Notes: a model not told the origin generated them from the sequence alone. Positions 25,946-35,179 are shown, counted from the stretch's first letter. The stretch is DNA of 64,000 bases from Bradyrhizobium diazoefficiens (GCF_018131015.1 NZ_JAFCJJ010000004.1:310001-374000), one strand, 5' to 3'. Numbers and translations are program-made.

Positions 25946-28153
25946 ATGGCAGCCGAGGTCGCAACCAAATTCGTCTCCGTGACGCGGACCGTGGAACAGG
26001 TTGCGGAGCAGCCATTCTACATTCCGATGACCGGGCCCTCGGCGCGACCGCGCCGCTCGCTCAAGCACGACGACACCTTCATCGTGCTGGACAGCCATGG
26101 CGACATCGGCGCCTCGGCCGGCGGGCCGGACGGCCTGTTCCATCACGATACGCGCTATCTCGCGCGCCTGGAGCTCGTGCTGGACGATCTGCAGCCGCTG
26201 CTGCTCGGCTCGAACCTGCGCGACGACAATTCGGGCCTGACGGTCGATCTCACCAACCCCGACATCTACCGCGAGGGCAGCCTCGTGCTGCAGAAGGACC
26301 TGCTGCATATCGTGCGCACCGTCTTCCTGTGGCGCGGCAGCGCCTATCAGCGCATCGGGGTGCAGAACCACGGGGACCGGCGCGCGGGCTTCGAGCTGAC
26401 GCTGCTGTTCGACAACGACTTCGCCGATCTGTTCGAGGTTCGCGGCGAGCGGCGCCCGCGCCGCGGTACCGGCACCAGCCGGCTGCTCGGGCCCACCGAC
26501 GTGCTGTTCGAATATCACGGCCTGGACGAGGCCGAGCGCACCACCGGCCTGCATTTCGATCCGCGGCCGACGCGGCTGTCGGTTAATGCCGCGACCTGGC
26601 AGATCGAGCTCGATCCGCACGAGGCGAAATCGCTGTTCGTGGCCGTGTCCTGCAACCGTCCGTCGGCGGAGAAGCCGGCGCGCTTCTTCCGCGGCTTGCT
26701 CGCCCATCGCCGCGAGATGCGGCAGTCGACCGTCGGCGCGGCGAGCGTCGAGACCTCCAACAACATCTTCAACGAGGTGCTGTGCCAGGCCATGGCCGAC
26801 CTCAACATGCTGATGACGGAGACGCCGCAGGGGCGCTATCCCTATGCCGGCATCCCCTGGTACTCGACGACCTTCGGCCGTGACGGGCTGATCACCGCGC
26901 TGCAGATGCTCTGGGTCGATCCGCGGGTAGCCAAGGGCGTGTTGCGGCGGCTCGCGCACTTCCAGGCGAAGACGGTCGATCCGCTGGCCGACGCCGCGCC
27001 CGGAAAGATCCTGCACGAGATGCGCGGCGGCGAGATGGCGGCGCTGGGGGAAGTTCCGTTCTCGCAATATTACGGCAGCGTGGATTCCACCGCGCTGTTC
27101 GTCCTGCTCGCCGGGCGCTATTTCGAACGCACGGGCGACGAGGCCACGCTGCGCGAGCTGTGGCCCGCGATCGAGGCGGGACTCGCCTGGATCGACGGTC
27201 CGGGAGATCCCGACCGGGACGGTTTTATCGAATATCAGCGCGCCACCGAAAAGGGGCTCGCCAATCAGGGCTGGAAGGATTCGTATGATGCGATCTTCCA
27301 TGCCGACGGCAAGCTCGCCGAGGGCAACATCGCGCTGGCCGAGGTGCAGGGTTACGTCTATGCGGCCAAGCAGCTCGCCGCGCAATGCGCCCGGCGGCTC
27401 GGCAAGGCCGACCGCGCCGCAAAGCTCGAGGCGGAGGCGAACGCGCTCGCCGAACGTTTCGAGGATGCGTTCTGGTGCGAGGAGCTCGGCACCTACGCGC
27501 TCGCGCTCGACGGCGCCAAGCGGCCCTGCAAGGTGCGGACATCGAACGCCGGGCAGGTTCTTTTCAGCGGCATGATCCGGCAGGATCGTGCGCGGCTGGT
27601 CGCGGCTGACCTGTTGCGGCCGCACTTCTTCTCGGGCTGGGGCATCCGGACCGTCGCGCGGGGCGAGGTGCGCTACAACCCGATGTCCTATCATGACGGC
27701 TCGGTCTGGCCGCACGACAATGCGCTGATCGCGCTGGGTCTCGCCCGCTACGGGCTCAAGCATTCGGTGGCGCATGTCTTCAAGGGCCTGTTCGACGCCG
27801 CGGCCTACATGGACCTGCGCCGGCTTCCGGAATTGTTCTGCGGCTTCCGCCGCGAGAAGCGGCGCGGGCCGACGCTCTATCCGGTCGCCTGCGCGCCGCA
27901 GGCCTGGGCCAGCGCGACGCCGTTCACGCTGCTGGAGGCGGCGCTCGGCCTCGAGTTCGACGTTCCCCGCAACGAAATCCGGCTGCGCAACCCGCACCTG
28001 CCGGCGTTCCTGAACGAGGTGATCCTGCACGATCTGCAGCTCGGTCCCTCCAGCGTCGATTTGCGGATCAGCCGCCATGGCGACGACGTGGCGCTGGAGG
28101 TGCTGCGCACGCGCGGCCAGATCCAGGCCTCGATCGTGCTGTCGCGCCAGTGA
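25946..28153 (+). CDS. Amylo-alpha-1,6-glucosidase / glycogen-debranching-type protein
   Basis: The protein has 735 residues. An N-terminal debranching-associated domain (SHGDIGASAGGPDGLFHHDT, residues of about 50-70) is followed by a (alpha/alpha)6 barrel with TTFGRDGLITALQMLW, GWKDSYDAI and WPHDNALIALGLARYG motifs. Family members hydrolyse alpha-1,6 branches or related glucosidic bonds. The ATG lies 58 nt after the ABC exporter stop, so the two may be cotranscribed. No signal peptide is visible. The substrate could be glycogen, trehalose-linked glucans or another oligosaccharide. Confidence 0.85.
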   Translation: MAAEVATKFVSVTRTVEQVAEQPFYIPMTGPSARPRRSLKHDDTFIVLDSHGDIGASAGGPDGLFHHDTRYLARLELVLDDLQPLLLGSNLRDDNSGLTVDLTNPDIYREGSLVLQKDLLHIVRTVFLWRGSAYQRIGVQNHGDRRAGFELTLLFDNDFADLFEVRGERRPRRGTGTSRLLGPTDVLFEYHGLDEAERTTGLHFDPRPTRLSVNAATWQIELDPHEAKSLFVAVSCNRPSAEKPARFFRGLLAHRREMRQSTVGAASVETSNNIFNEVLCQAMADLNMLMTETPQGRYPYAGIPWYSTTFGRDGLITALQMLWVDPRVAKGVLRRLAHFQAKTVDPLADAAPGKILHEMRGGEMAALGEVPFSQYYGSVDSTALFVLLAGRYFERTGDEATLRELWPAIEAGLAWIDGPGDPDRDGFIEYQRATEKGLANQGWKDSYDAIFHADGKLAEGNIALAEVQGYVYAAKQLAAQCARRLGKADRAAKLEAEANALAERFEDAFWCEELGTYALALDGAKRPCKVRTSNAGQVLFSGMIRQDRARLVAADLLRPHFFSGWGIRTVARGEVRYNPMSYHDGSVWPHDNALIALGLARYGLKHSVAHVFKGLFDAAAYMDLRRLPELFCGFRREKRRGPTLYPVACAPQAWASATPFTLLEAALGLEFDVPRNEIRLRNPHLPAFLNEVILHDLQLGPSSVDLRISRHGDDVALEVLRTRGQIQASIVLSRQ

Positions 28154-28172
28154 TGTACGGGGAGAAGTGGAC

Positions 28173-28679
28173 ATGCGTGCGGCCGGATTGTTGCTGTTGA
28201 GTGCTGTCATGGTTGTCGGGCTGACGGTCGCGGGGTCGCGCGCGGCTGAAGAGCAGCCTGCCCAGGGAGATGCAAACGCGCCACCTCCGGCGGCGACGGT
28301 TCCTGTCGTGCCGAAGGATGCCGCGCCGCCGCCGTCGGTGACCATCATCGGTGCGAGCGACGCCCATGGCGTGCTTGGCCGCGACGTGCGTAGCGCCGCG
28401 GACGAGGCCATGGGACGCATCGTCGACGTCATCGTCGATCGGAGCGGCAAGGTCCGCGCCGCCGTGATCGACTTCGGCGGCTTCCTCGGCGTCGGCAGCC
28501 GCAGGATCGTGGTCGACTGGAATGCGCTGCATTTCGGCAAGATCGCCAACAAGAAGGACAGCATCACGCTCGAATTGACCAAGGCGCAAGTCGCCGCCGC
28601 GCCGGAATACAAGGAAGACACGCCGATCGTCGTGCTGGGCGCCACCGGCAGCCTGCAGCCGCTGCAATTCAATCCGTGA
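28173..28679 (+). CDS. Exported PRC-barrel domain protein
   Basis: The protein has 168 residues from the ATG at 28173, preceded by GGGGAGAAG. A signal peptide of about 24 residues ends after GSRAAEE. A Pro/Ala-rich linker follows to about residue 60, and then a PRC-barrel domain (GRIVDVIVDRSGKVRAAVID). PRC barrels bind proteins or RNA; exported versions in rhizobia have no firm function. It lies 19 nt after the debranching-type gene and overlaps the MFS gene by four nucleotides, so the three probably form one transcript. Confidence 0.82.
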   Translation: MRAAGLLLLSAVMVVGLTVAGSRAAEEQPAQGDANAPPPAATVPVVPKDAAPPPSVTIIGASDAHGVLGRDVRSAADEAMGRIVDVIVDRSGKVRAAVIDFGGFLGVGSRRIVVDWNALHFGKIANKKDSITLELTKAQVAAAPEYKEDTPIVVLGATGSLQPLQFNP

Positions 28680-29989
28680 GTGACGAAGAGGTCCCGTTGT
28701 CGCTGCTGTCGTCGAGGAAGCCGAATTCTTCAGCCGAGCACCGCAATGGCCGCCTCGTCGATCTCGCCGCGGTTTCGCCGGGCGGGCTTCCGGCGCCGTC
28801 GCAGCAGAGCCTGCGTGGCCTCGACTGGTTCATCTTCTTCCTCGCCGACGTGCAGACCGGATTTGGCCCCTTCATCGCCGTCTATCTGACGACGCAGAAA
28901 TGGACCCAGGTCGAAATCGGCCTCGTGCTGTCGATCGGCGGCATCGTCGCGCTGATCGGGCAGATGCCGGGCGGTGCGATCATCGACGCGGCGAAATCCG
29001 AGCGGTTGGTGGCCGGGCTCGCGATCGCCACCATCGGCTGCTGCGCGCTGGCCTATGCCGCGATGCCGATCTTCCCCGTGGTGGTGGCGGCTGCAAGCCT
29101 GCATGCGGCGGCGAGCTGCGTGCTCGGGCCGGCGATCGCCGCGATCAGCCTTGGCCTGGTCGGCCCGCTGGCGATCGGCGAGCGGCTCGGCCGCAACGCC
29201 CGGTTTGCCTCGCTCGGCAATGGCGTCGCCGCCGCCGTGATGGGCACGGCCGGCTACCTGCTGTCGAGCCGCTCGGTGTTCCTGGTCACCTTCCTGCTCG
29301 CGATCCCGACCCTGCTCGCGCTGTCGCGGATCCGCGAGAGCGAGGTCGACATCGCGCGCTGTCATGGCGAGATGCCGCGCGAATCGACCGACCGTGGCGA
29401 CACCAATGTCTGGCATCTGGTGCGGCAACGGCCGCTGATCGTGTTCGCGCTCAGCGTATTGCTGCTGCAGCTCGCCAATGCCGCCATGCTGCCGCTGATG
29501 GCGAGCGCGGTGACGGCGCGCTCGAGCCAATGGGCGACGGTCCTCGTCGCTGGCTGCATCATCGTCCCGCAGGCGATCGTGGCGCTGCTGTCGCCGAGCG
29601 TCGGGCGCAAGGCGCAGGCCTGGGGCCGGCGGCCGCTGCTGCTGATCGGGTTCTGCGCGCTGACCATCCGCGGGCTGCTGTTCGCGACGGTGCGCGATCC
29701 GTATCTGCTGGTCGCGGTGCAGGTATTCGACGGCCTGACCGCGGCGGTATTCGCGGTGATGATTCCGCTGATCGTGGCCGACGTCGCCTTCGGCAGCGGG
29801 CACTTCAACCTCGCGCAGGGCATCGTCGGCACCGCGACCGGCATCGGCGCCTCGCTGAGCACCGCGCTCGGCGGTTACGTCAGTGACAAGTTCGGCGCCG
29901 CCACCGCCTTCATCGGGCTGTCGGGCGTCGCCGCCATGGGCCTGCTGTTGATCCTGCTGGTGATGCCGGAGACGAGGCGCACCGCGTGA
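28676..29989 (+). CDS. Major facilitator superfamily transporter
   Basis: The protein has 437 residues with a GTG start at 28676 that overlaps the stop of the PRC-barrel gene. About 45 cytoplasmic residues precede 12 predicted membrane helices. The first loop holds GQMPGGAIIDAAKSERLVAG, the MFS motif-A region. Similar proteins are annotated as drug or metabolite exporters, but the substrate is unknown. A GGCCGGCC hairpin follows the stop. Confidence 0.85.
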   Translation: MSDEEVPLSLLSSRKPNSSAEHRNGRLVDLAAVSPGGLPAPSQQSLRGLDWFIFFLADVQTGFGPFIAVYLTTQKWTQVEIGLVLSIGGIVALIGQMPGGAIIDAAKSERLVAGLAIATIGCCALAYAAMPIFPVVVAAASLHAAASCVLGPAIAAISLGLVGPLAIGERLGRNARFASLGNGVAAAVMGTAGYLLSSRSVFLVTFLLAIPTLLALSRIRESEVDIARCHGEMPRESTDRGDTNVWHLVRQRPLIVFALSVLLLQLANAAMLPLMASAVTARSSQWATVLVAGCIIVPQAIVALLSPSVGRKAQAWGRRPLLLIGFCALTIRGLLFATVRDPYLLVAVQVFDGLTAAVFAVMIPLIVADVAFGSGHFNLAQGIVGTATGIGASLSTALGGYVSDKFGAATAFIGLSGVAAMGLLLILLVMPETRRTA

Positions 29990-30006
29990 TTCCCGGCAAA
30001 AGAAAC

Positions 30007-30032
30007 GGCCGGCCGAAGGGGTCCGGCCGGCC
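30007..30032. terminator. Hairpin between the convergent MFS and fixK genes
   Basis: Identical self-complementary arms GGCCGGCC (30007-30014 and 30025-30032) flank a 10-nt loop. The hairpin lies 18 nt after the MFS stop and 21 nt after the fixK stop, so it can serve both strands. Confidence 0.65.
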
Positions 30033-30053
30033 AAGTGGTCAGGGAGAATGAGA

Positions 30054-30755
30054 TCAGGCGTCGAGATTGTGCAGGCGCGCCCGGTTGCGCAGCACGATCT
30101 GGCGGGCGCCGGAGAAGCCCAGAATGCCCTGGGTGTGGAGCTGCGACAGCGCGCGCGACACGGTCTCGAGGGTGAGGCCCAGATAGTCGCCGATGTCGCG
30201 GCGGCACATCGGCAGAGCCATCATGCCGGCAACCGCGAGGCGGCGGTCCATTTCGAGCAGGAAGGTCGCCACGCGCTCCATCGCGGTCTTGCGCCCGAGC
30301 AGCAGCATGTGGTCTTCGGCATGGCGGAGCTCGCCGGCCGTCATGGCCCAGAGCTTGCGGGCGACCTGCACGTCGGTGGCGGCGGCCTTCTCGAGGCTCG
30401 AACGTTTCACCAGCTTCACTGTGGTGTCGATGATGGCTTCGGCGGCGAGGCGGTGGGTGGCGCTGGATTCGAGGCCGAACACGTCACCGGGGAGATGGAA
30501 GGTGCCGATCTGGCGGCGGCCGTCGGAGAGCAGCTTGTAGGTGCGGACCGCACCGGAGACGACCTGGTAGACATATTCGGCCGGCTCGTCCTCGCCGTAG
30601 ATCTCCTCGTCCTTGCGATAGGCGAATTCGGTGGCGACGATGCCGACATGGCCGGCAATGGCGCCGAACTGGTCGGAAACGGGAAGGGGCGGCGCGATCT
30701 TGCTGCCCTTGATCTGGGTGTTGATCGTCTGGGTGGTGAGCGTCTGGGTCAGCAT
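30054..30755 (-). CDS. fixK: Crp/Fnr-family transcriptional activator FixK (FixK2 type)
   Basis: The protein has 233 residues from the ATG at 30753-30755. That start is chosen because ACGGAG lies nine nucleotides before it, while the same GGAG is directly against the upstream ATG at 30764. A cyclic-nucleotide-like barrel is followed by the HTH RRDIGDYLGLTLETVSRALSQL. It lacks the N-terminal cysteines of Fnr, as FixK does. Cys184 in PMCRRDIG matches the redox-sensitive Cys183 of B. diazoefficiens FixK2. It activates genes with TTGA-N6-TCAA boxes, here fixNOQP and fixGHIS. Gene order next to fixJ/fixL supports the name. Confidence 0.93.
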   Translation of the reverse strand: MLTQTLTTQTINTQIKGSKIAPPLPVSDQFGAIAGHVGIVATEFAYRKDEEIYGEDEPAEYVYQVVSGAVRTYKLLSDGRRQIGTFHLPGDVFGLESSATHRLAAEAIIDTTVKLVKRSSLEKAAATDVQVARKLWAMTAGELRHAEDHMLLLGRKTAMERVATFLLEMDRRLAVAGMMALPMCRRDIGDYLGLTLETVSRALSQLHTQGILGFSGARQIVLRNRARLHNLDA

Positions 30756-30838
30756 TTGCGCCATCTCCGTTGTGATGGCGTATTGGTACAGGTATCCGGT
30801 GCTTCGGGAACTTCCGCTCGGTATCTTAAGGGGGGTCC

Positions 30839-30858
30839 CTTACGTAGAATCCCGTAGG
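30839..30858 (-). promoter_or_regulatory. Candidate FixJ-binding site upstream of fixK
   Basis: The sequence CTTACGTAGAATCCCGTAGG is an imperfect inverted repeat with CTTACG and CGTAGG half sites. It contains TACGTAG, a motif reported as important in rhizobial fixK promoters. It lies about 85-105 bp upstream of the fixK start and abuts the stop codon of the receiver gene. Binding by phosphorylated FixJ is inferred from motif and context. Confidence 0.45.
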
Positions 30859-31278
30859 TCAGTTTCCGCGAGCCTGAATGGCGTGTCGAATGCACCCGAC
30901 GAGGCTCTCGTCGAGAAGCGGCTTCAAGATCACGTCCTTGATGCCTGCGGCGGCGGCCCGGGCCGCGATGTTGCCGTCGGGGTAGCCGGTGATCAGTATC
31001 ACGGGCGTGTCGGCGACTGACTGTCGCAGGCGTCCGGCGAGGTCGATGCCGTTGATGTCGGGCATCTTGTAGTCGATCACGTAGCAATCCGCAGCCGCAG
31101 GACTCGTCGCATTGAGCAGCGCCGTGGCATTCTTGAAGGTCCGCACGGCAAAGCCGTCGGTTTCCAGCAGGAAACGCAGCGATACCAGCACGGCGTCATC
31201 ATCGTCGACCACGTAGACGATGGGGTTTGCCGATGACGCCATGGGATGCCGCTGATGGTGTGCGCCGGTCTCGATCAT
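30859..31278 (-). CDS. Single-domain response regulator between fixK and fixJ
   Basis: The protein has 139 residues from the ATG at 31278; a start at 31242 (127 residues) is equally possible, and neither has a clear ribosome binding site. It is only a receiver domain: acidic pocket VVDDDDAV, phospho-acceptor Asp69 in VIDYKMP, a conserved Thr/Gly segment ITGYPDG and Lys in LKPL. There is no DNA-binding output. An orthologue occupies the same place in the B. diazoefficiens fixLJ-fixK2 cluster. It could compete for FixL phosphate or dock to a partner; its role is not known to me. Confidence 0.88.
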   Translation of the reverse strand: MIETGAHHQRHPMASSANPIVYVVDDDDAVLVSLRFLLETDGFAVRTFKNATALLNATSPAAADCYVIDYKMPDINGIDLAGRLRQSVADTPVILITGYPDGNIAARAAAAGIKDVILKPLLDESLVGCIRHAIQARGN

Positions 31279-31337
31279 GCTTACTGGCTAGCACCGGCCG
31301 GGTGCGGCGACCTTGACTTGCCTCAATTGGGGTTGCC

Positions 31338-31955
31338 TCAATCGCCCAGTATGCCGGCGCGCATCGCCAGCCGGACCAGTTCCGAGAGGCTGCCCGCCTG
31401 CATCTTGGTCATCACATTGGCCCGGTACACCTCGATGGTGCGCGGGCTGATGTCGTATTCGCGGGCGATCAGCTTGTTGGAGAGGCCGGCGATCAGCCCC
31501 TCCATGACCTGGCGTTCGCGTGGACTCAAGGAGGCGACGCGGGCGGCAATGTCATGGGCGACGGCCTCGTGCTTGGCCGCCGGCTCCGCCTGGCGGATCG
31601 CGGATTCGATCATGGCGATGAGGCGGTCGTCCTCGAATGGCTTTTCGAGGAAGTCGACGGCGCCGAGCTTCATCGCCTCCACCGCGAGCGGCACGTCGCC
31701 GTGACCGGTCATGATCAGGATCGGGAACGGCGAGTGCTGTGCCTTCATCCGTTTGAGGAGCTCGATCCCGTCGAGGCCCGGCATGCGCACGTCGGAGACG
31801 ACGCAACCGAAGCCGAGGCGGGGCAGGGCGTCGAGGAAGCTCTGCGCGTCAGCGAAAACGCTGACGCCGAAGCCGGAGGAATCCAGCAGGAAGTCCAGCG
31901 AATCCCGCATCGCCTCGTCGTCGTCGATAACGTAGACATGTCCCTTGGTCGTCAT
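31338..31955 (-). CDS. fixJ: Two-component response regulator FixJ
   Basis: The protein has 205 residues. The N-terminal receiver has acidic residues IDDDEAM and phospho-acceptor Asp55 in VSDVRMPG. The C-terminal LuxR/FixJ-type HTH is SPRERQVMEGLIAGLSNKLIAREYDISPRTIEVYRANVM (seen across residues of about 143-182). Phosphorylated by FixL at low oxygen, it activates fixK transcription. The start is three nucleotides from the fixL stop, so the two are translated from one message. Length and order match the known fixLJ operon. Confidence 0.95.
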   Translation of the reverse strand: MTTKGHVYVIDDDEAMRDSLDFLLDSSGFGVSVFADAQSFLDALPRLGFGCVVSDVRMPGLDGIELLKRMKAQHSPFPILIMTGHGDVPLAVEAMKLGAVDFLEKPFEDDRLIAMIESAIRQAEPAAKHEAVAHDIAARVASLSPRERQVMEGLIAGLSNKLIAREYDISPRTIEVYRANVMTKMQAGSLSELVRLAMRAGILGD

Positions 31956-31958
31956 GAG

Positions 31959-33476
31959 TTAGGTCTCGTCCGCTGCCGGAAGGGTGAAGCGGAATGTCGC
32001 GCCGCCCGATGCGTTGCTCTCGGCCCACATGCGGCCGCCGTGAGCCTCGATGATCGAGCGGCTGATCGACAGTCCGACGCCCATGCCGGTCTCCTTGGTC
32101 GTGAAGAAGGTCTGGAACAGGTTTGGAATGACGCCGTCGGGGAATCCGGAGCCGGTGTCGGACACCTCCACCTCGATCATGTCCTCGGCGATGCGGGTGT
32201 TGGTGACGACCAGCTCTCGGTGCTGCGACTCTGCCATCGCTTCAAGCGCGTTGCGGAACAGGTTGACCAGCACCTGCTGGATCTGCACCCGGTCGGCAAG
32301 CACGCGATCGGCGTGGGGATCGAGGCTGAAGCGGAGCTGCACGCCCTGCTCGCGCGCGCCGGCAAGCCCGAGCGCGCTGGCCTCCTCGATCAGCTTGGAG
32401 AGGCTCTCAACCCGCTTCTCGGATTCGCCGCGGGCGACGAAGTCGCGCAGGCGCCGGATGATCTGGCCTGCGCGCAGCGCCTGCTCGGACGCGCGGTCCA
32501 GCGCGCTTTCGATCTTCGCCGCGTTCGGGTCGCGGCTTTCGGCGAGCAGCCGCCGCGATCCCTTCATGTAGTTGCTGATCGCCGCCAGCGGCTGGTTGAT
32601 CTCGTGGGCGAGCGCGGAGGCCATCTCGCCCATCGCGGTCAGGCGCGAGACGTGCACGAGCTCGGACTGCAGCTCCTGCAGGCGGGCCTGGGTTCGCTGA
32701 TGCTCGGTGAGGTCGCGGACGAAGCCGGTGTAATAGGGCTCGCCGCCCGATTGCATCTCGCCGATCGAAAGGTGCATCGGGAAGGTGGTGCCGTCGCGGC
32801 GCTTTCCGGTCACGATGCGGCCGATGCCGATGATGTGCGGATCGCTGGTGGTGCGGTAGCGCGCGATGTAACCGTCATGGCGCGAGCTGTCGGGCTCCGG
32901 CATCAGGATGCTGACGTTGCGGCCGATCGCCTCCTGCTCGGACCAGCCGAACAGGCGTTCGGCGGCGGTGCTGAAGAGCTGCATGATGCCCTGGCCGTCG
33001 ATGACGATCATGGCATCGGGAATGGTGTGGAGGATCGAGCGGAGATGGCTCTCCCGGGTGCGGAGTGCCTCCTCGACCTGCTTCTCCTCGTCGATGTCGA
33101 GGAAGATGCCGCTGAGATGCCGGGCTATGCCGGCCTCGTCTCGAATGAGTCCGGCGCGGGCACGAATCCAATGGCCGTCGCCGGAGCCATCGGCGACCCT
33201 GAAGGAGACGTCGAAACCGCCGTCGTGTTCGGCGATCTGATTGATCTCGCTGGTCACGCGCTCGCGATCACCGGGCTTGAGACGTGACAGGAACAGCTCA
33301 TAGCTTGCCGGCTGGTCAGCTTCGATGCCGAGCAGAGTGCGCGCGGTCTCCGACCACTCAAGCTCGCGCGTCCCGAGGTCCAGATCCCAGGTGCCGACGC
33401 CGAAGCCCTCGATCCGGACCCGGAAGTGCTCGCCCCGGCCATCGTCCGGCGGATGCGTAACGCGGGTCGGCGACAA
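31959..33476 (-). CDS. fixL: Oxygen-sensing heme histidine kinase FixL
   Basis: I place the start at the TTG at 33474-33476 (MSPTRVTHPP), preceded by GGGAG. This gives 505 residues, the same as B. diazoefficiens FixL. The frame stays open further upstream but that part is not family-like. Two PAS domains are seen (about 20-135 and 140-260). The second keeps the heme ligand His200 (SRHDGY) and Arg220 (HIIGIGR), which senses bound oxygen. The HisKA box has His291 in ALAHEINQPL, and N and G boxes follow. It is soluble, unlike the membrane-bound Sinorhizobium form. Loss of oxygen switches on FixJ phosphorylation. Confidence 0.94.
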   Translation of the reverse strand: MSPTRVTHPPDDGRGEHFRVRIEGFGVGTWDLDLGTRELEWSETARTLLGIEADQPASYELFLSRLKPGDRERVTSEINQIAEHDGGFDVSFRVADGSGDGHWIRARAGLIRDEAGIARHLSGIFLDIDEEKQVEEALRTRESHLRSILHTIPDAMIVIDGQGIMQLFSTAAERLFGWSEQEAIGRNVSILMPEPDSSRHDGYIARYRTTSDPHIIGIGRIVTGKRRDGTTFPMHLSIGEMQSGGEPYYTGFVRDLTEHQRTQARLQELQSELVHVSRLTAMGEMASALAHEINQPLAAISNYMKGSRRLLAESRDPNAAKIESALDRASEQALRAGQIIRRLRDFVARGESEKRVESLSKLIEEASALGLAGAREQGVQLRFSLDPHADRVLADRVQIQQVLVNLFRNALEAMAESQHRELVVTNTRIAEDMIEVEVSDTGSGFPDGVIPNLFQTFFTTKETGMGVGLSISRSIIEAHGGRMWAESNASGGATFRFTLPAADET

Positions 33477-33682
33477 TCGATTGCTCCCATTCTCCTGCGG
33501 CGGGCCCGGCGCCGCGAACACCACGGCAATTTCGCCCAAGCCCGCGCCGGAGGCAAGTTCGGTGGCCTGATTCCATTGGCGGATTCGCCCCGGCGTGGCG
33601 CGGGGCAATTGATCTATCTCATCCTGCCCGGCGCAGAAGCAGCTAGCTTCCGTGGCATTGCAATCGCCCCCGGAGAGTTCCG

Positions 33683-34516
33683 ATGACATACGCGACCGTG
33701 ATGGTCAACCTCGCACTCGACCAGCCCAACGATTCGCGCCTGCAGGTGGCGGGCGAACTCGCCGAGCGATTCGGGGCGGCCATCGTCGGGGTCGCCGCCG
33801 CGCAATTCGCACCCCCCCTCTACTTCACCGATGGGGCCGCCGCGCAGGACCTGATCGATCGTGAGGAGGCCGGTGTCAGACGGCGTCTTGCCGATCTGGA
33901 GGGGCAATTCCGCGCTGCAATGCGGCGTCGCGGGGAAAGTGCGGAGTGGCGCAGCGCGCTGGATTTTCCGGAGCGCTTCGTCGCTTCGCAGATGCGCTGC
34001 GCCGACATCCTCGTCAGCGGCGGGCGGAGCCCGGCCTTCTCCGACGCGTATTCGCTCGCAAGCCCCAAGGATCTGGTGATGCAGGCCGGGCGGCCGGTCC
34101 TGGTCGTGCCCGACGGGATCAACTGGCTCGATCTGCGCAGCGTGCTCGTCGCCTGGAAGGACACTTCCGAGGCGCGACGTGCGCTCACTGATGCGCTGCC
34201 GATGCTGCGCAAGGCCGGAAACGTCGTCATCGTCGAGGTCCCGGAAGACGGCGAGGATATAGCGGCGGTCACGGCGCGCGTGAGGGACGTCGTCGCCTGG
34301 CTCGCCCGCCATGGCGTCGTCGCGAGCGCGCGCGTGTCGGAGGCGAGGCAAGGCGAGACCGCAGCCGCGCAACTGGAGAAGGTCGCCGGCGACGTCAATG
34401 CCGGCCTGATCGTCGCCGGCGCCTACGGCCATTCGCGCTTCCGCGAGCTGATCCTCGGCGGTGTCACCGAATATCTGGTCAGGCAAACCGCCCGTTGCGT
34501 GCTGCTGTCGCATTGA
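33683..34516 (+). CDS. Universal stress protein, tandem-type
   Basis: The protein has 277 residues from the ATG at 33683, preceded by GGAG. The C-terminal half is a clear UspA domain with the ATP-binding pattern GAYGHSRFRELILGGVTEYL. The N-terminal half (TVMVNLALDQPNDSRL) is a more divergent Usp copy. It is divergent from fixL across a 206-bp region and 35 nt ahead of the CBS protein. The same pair sits between fixL and fixN in B. diazoefficiens. Usp proteins help survival under energy or oxygen limitation. A half-conserved TTGAT site at 33609 is too weak to call a FixK box. Confidence 0.87.
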   Translation: MTYATVMVNLALDQPNDSRLQVAGELAERFGAAIVGVAAAQFAPPLYFTDGAAAQDLIDREEAGVRRRLADLEGQFRAAMRRRGESAEWRSALDFPERFVASQMRCADILVSGGRSPAFSDAYSLASPKDLVMQAGRPVLVVPDGINWLDLRSVLVAWKDTSEARRALTDALPMLRKAGNVVIVEVPEDGEDIAAVTARVRDVVAWLARHGVVASARVSEARQGETAAAQLEKVAGDVNAGLIVAGAYGHSRFRELILGGVTEYLVRQTARCVLLSH

Positions 34517-34551
34517 CGACCGGCTCAATTCGAACCGAGGGAGGACGGGTC

Positions 34552-34977
34552 ATGTACAGGTTTATCGAACGGACCGTCGACGGCCACATGACGCGCGACG
34601 TCAGGACGGTGCAGCGCGATCTCGACCTGCTGGCGCTCAGCGAGATGTTCGAGCGCGACGATTTCAACTCCTATCCGGTCGAAGACGACGGGCAGGTCGT
34701 CGGCATCGTCACCAAGTTCGACATCCTGAAATGCTTTGCGTTCACGCCGAGCCAGATGCTGCCGCGCTACCACGAGCTGATGGAACGCAAGGTCGGCGAC
34801 GTCATGACGCCGGAGTTCATCTATGTCAGCCCCGACACCAGGTTGACGCGCGTGCTCCAGATCATGGTCGAGCATCGCATCAGGAGCATCATCGTGCTCG
34901 ACGGGGCCCAGAAGCTGGTCGGAATCATCGCCCGCGAGGACGTCATCGCGGCGCTCAAGGCGGCCGCACGCGACTGA
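34552..34977 (+). CDS. CBS-domain pair protein
   Basis: The protein has 141 residues from the ATG at 34552, preceded by GAGGGAGGAC; a longer frame from 34495 overlaps the Usp gene and is rejected. Two CBS motifs make up nearly the whole protein (FNSYPVEDDGQVVGIVTKFD and IRSIIVLDGAQKLVGIIARED). Such stand-alone pairs bind adenine nucleotides and report cellular energy state. It is likely cotranscribed with the Usp gene. A partner protein is not obvious. Confidence 0.87.
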   Translation: MYRFIERTVDGHMTRDVRTVQRDLDLLALSEMFERDDFNSYPVEDDGQVVGIVTKFDILKCFAFTPSQMLPRYHELMERKVGDVMTPEFIYVSPDTRLTRVLQIMVEHRIRSIIVLDGAQKLVGIIAREDVIAALKAAARD

Positions 34978-35108
34978 CGGCGGGCGGCGGGAAATCCCGC
35001 GACAACCGGGTTCCGCGAGTGGATCTGCGCGTATGCGGCGGCTGACCTAAGACATTGACGGCGTTGTCCAATTTTCGCTCGTGCGACGTTAACAAAAATT
35101 CATATCGC

Positions 35109-35122
35109 TTGATTTCAATCAA
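35109..35122 (+). promoter_or_regulatory. FixK box upstream of fixNOQP
   Basis: TTGATTTCAATCAA is a perfect TTGAT-N4-ATCAA palindrome, the FixK/Fnr-type consensus. It lies 58 bp before the fixN start, the right distance for a class II activator site centred near -40 of the transcript. It links the oxidase operon to FixK. Confidence 0.88.
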
Positions 35123-35179
35123 TTCCCCGCGGGAATGGATGTGGTTTCTGGCGCCGTGTTCTTTCAGAGAGAATCCGCG

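Noticed and set aside
25847..28672. Open frame of 941 codons on the minus strand
   Set aside because: It is antisense to the debranching-type and PRC-barrel genes, with a low-complexity composition.
33609..33622. TTGATCTATCTCAT as a FixK box before the Usp gene
   Set aside because: Only one half matches the consensus; the other half lacks TCAA. It is too weak without other evidence.
33477..33689. Longer FixL start at 33689
   Set aside because: The extra 71 residues are not FixL-like and would overlap the divergent Usp gene. The TTG at 33476 gives exactly 505 residues with H200, R220 and H291 in register.
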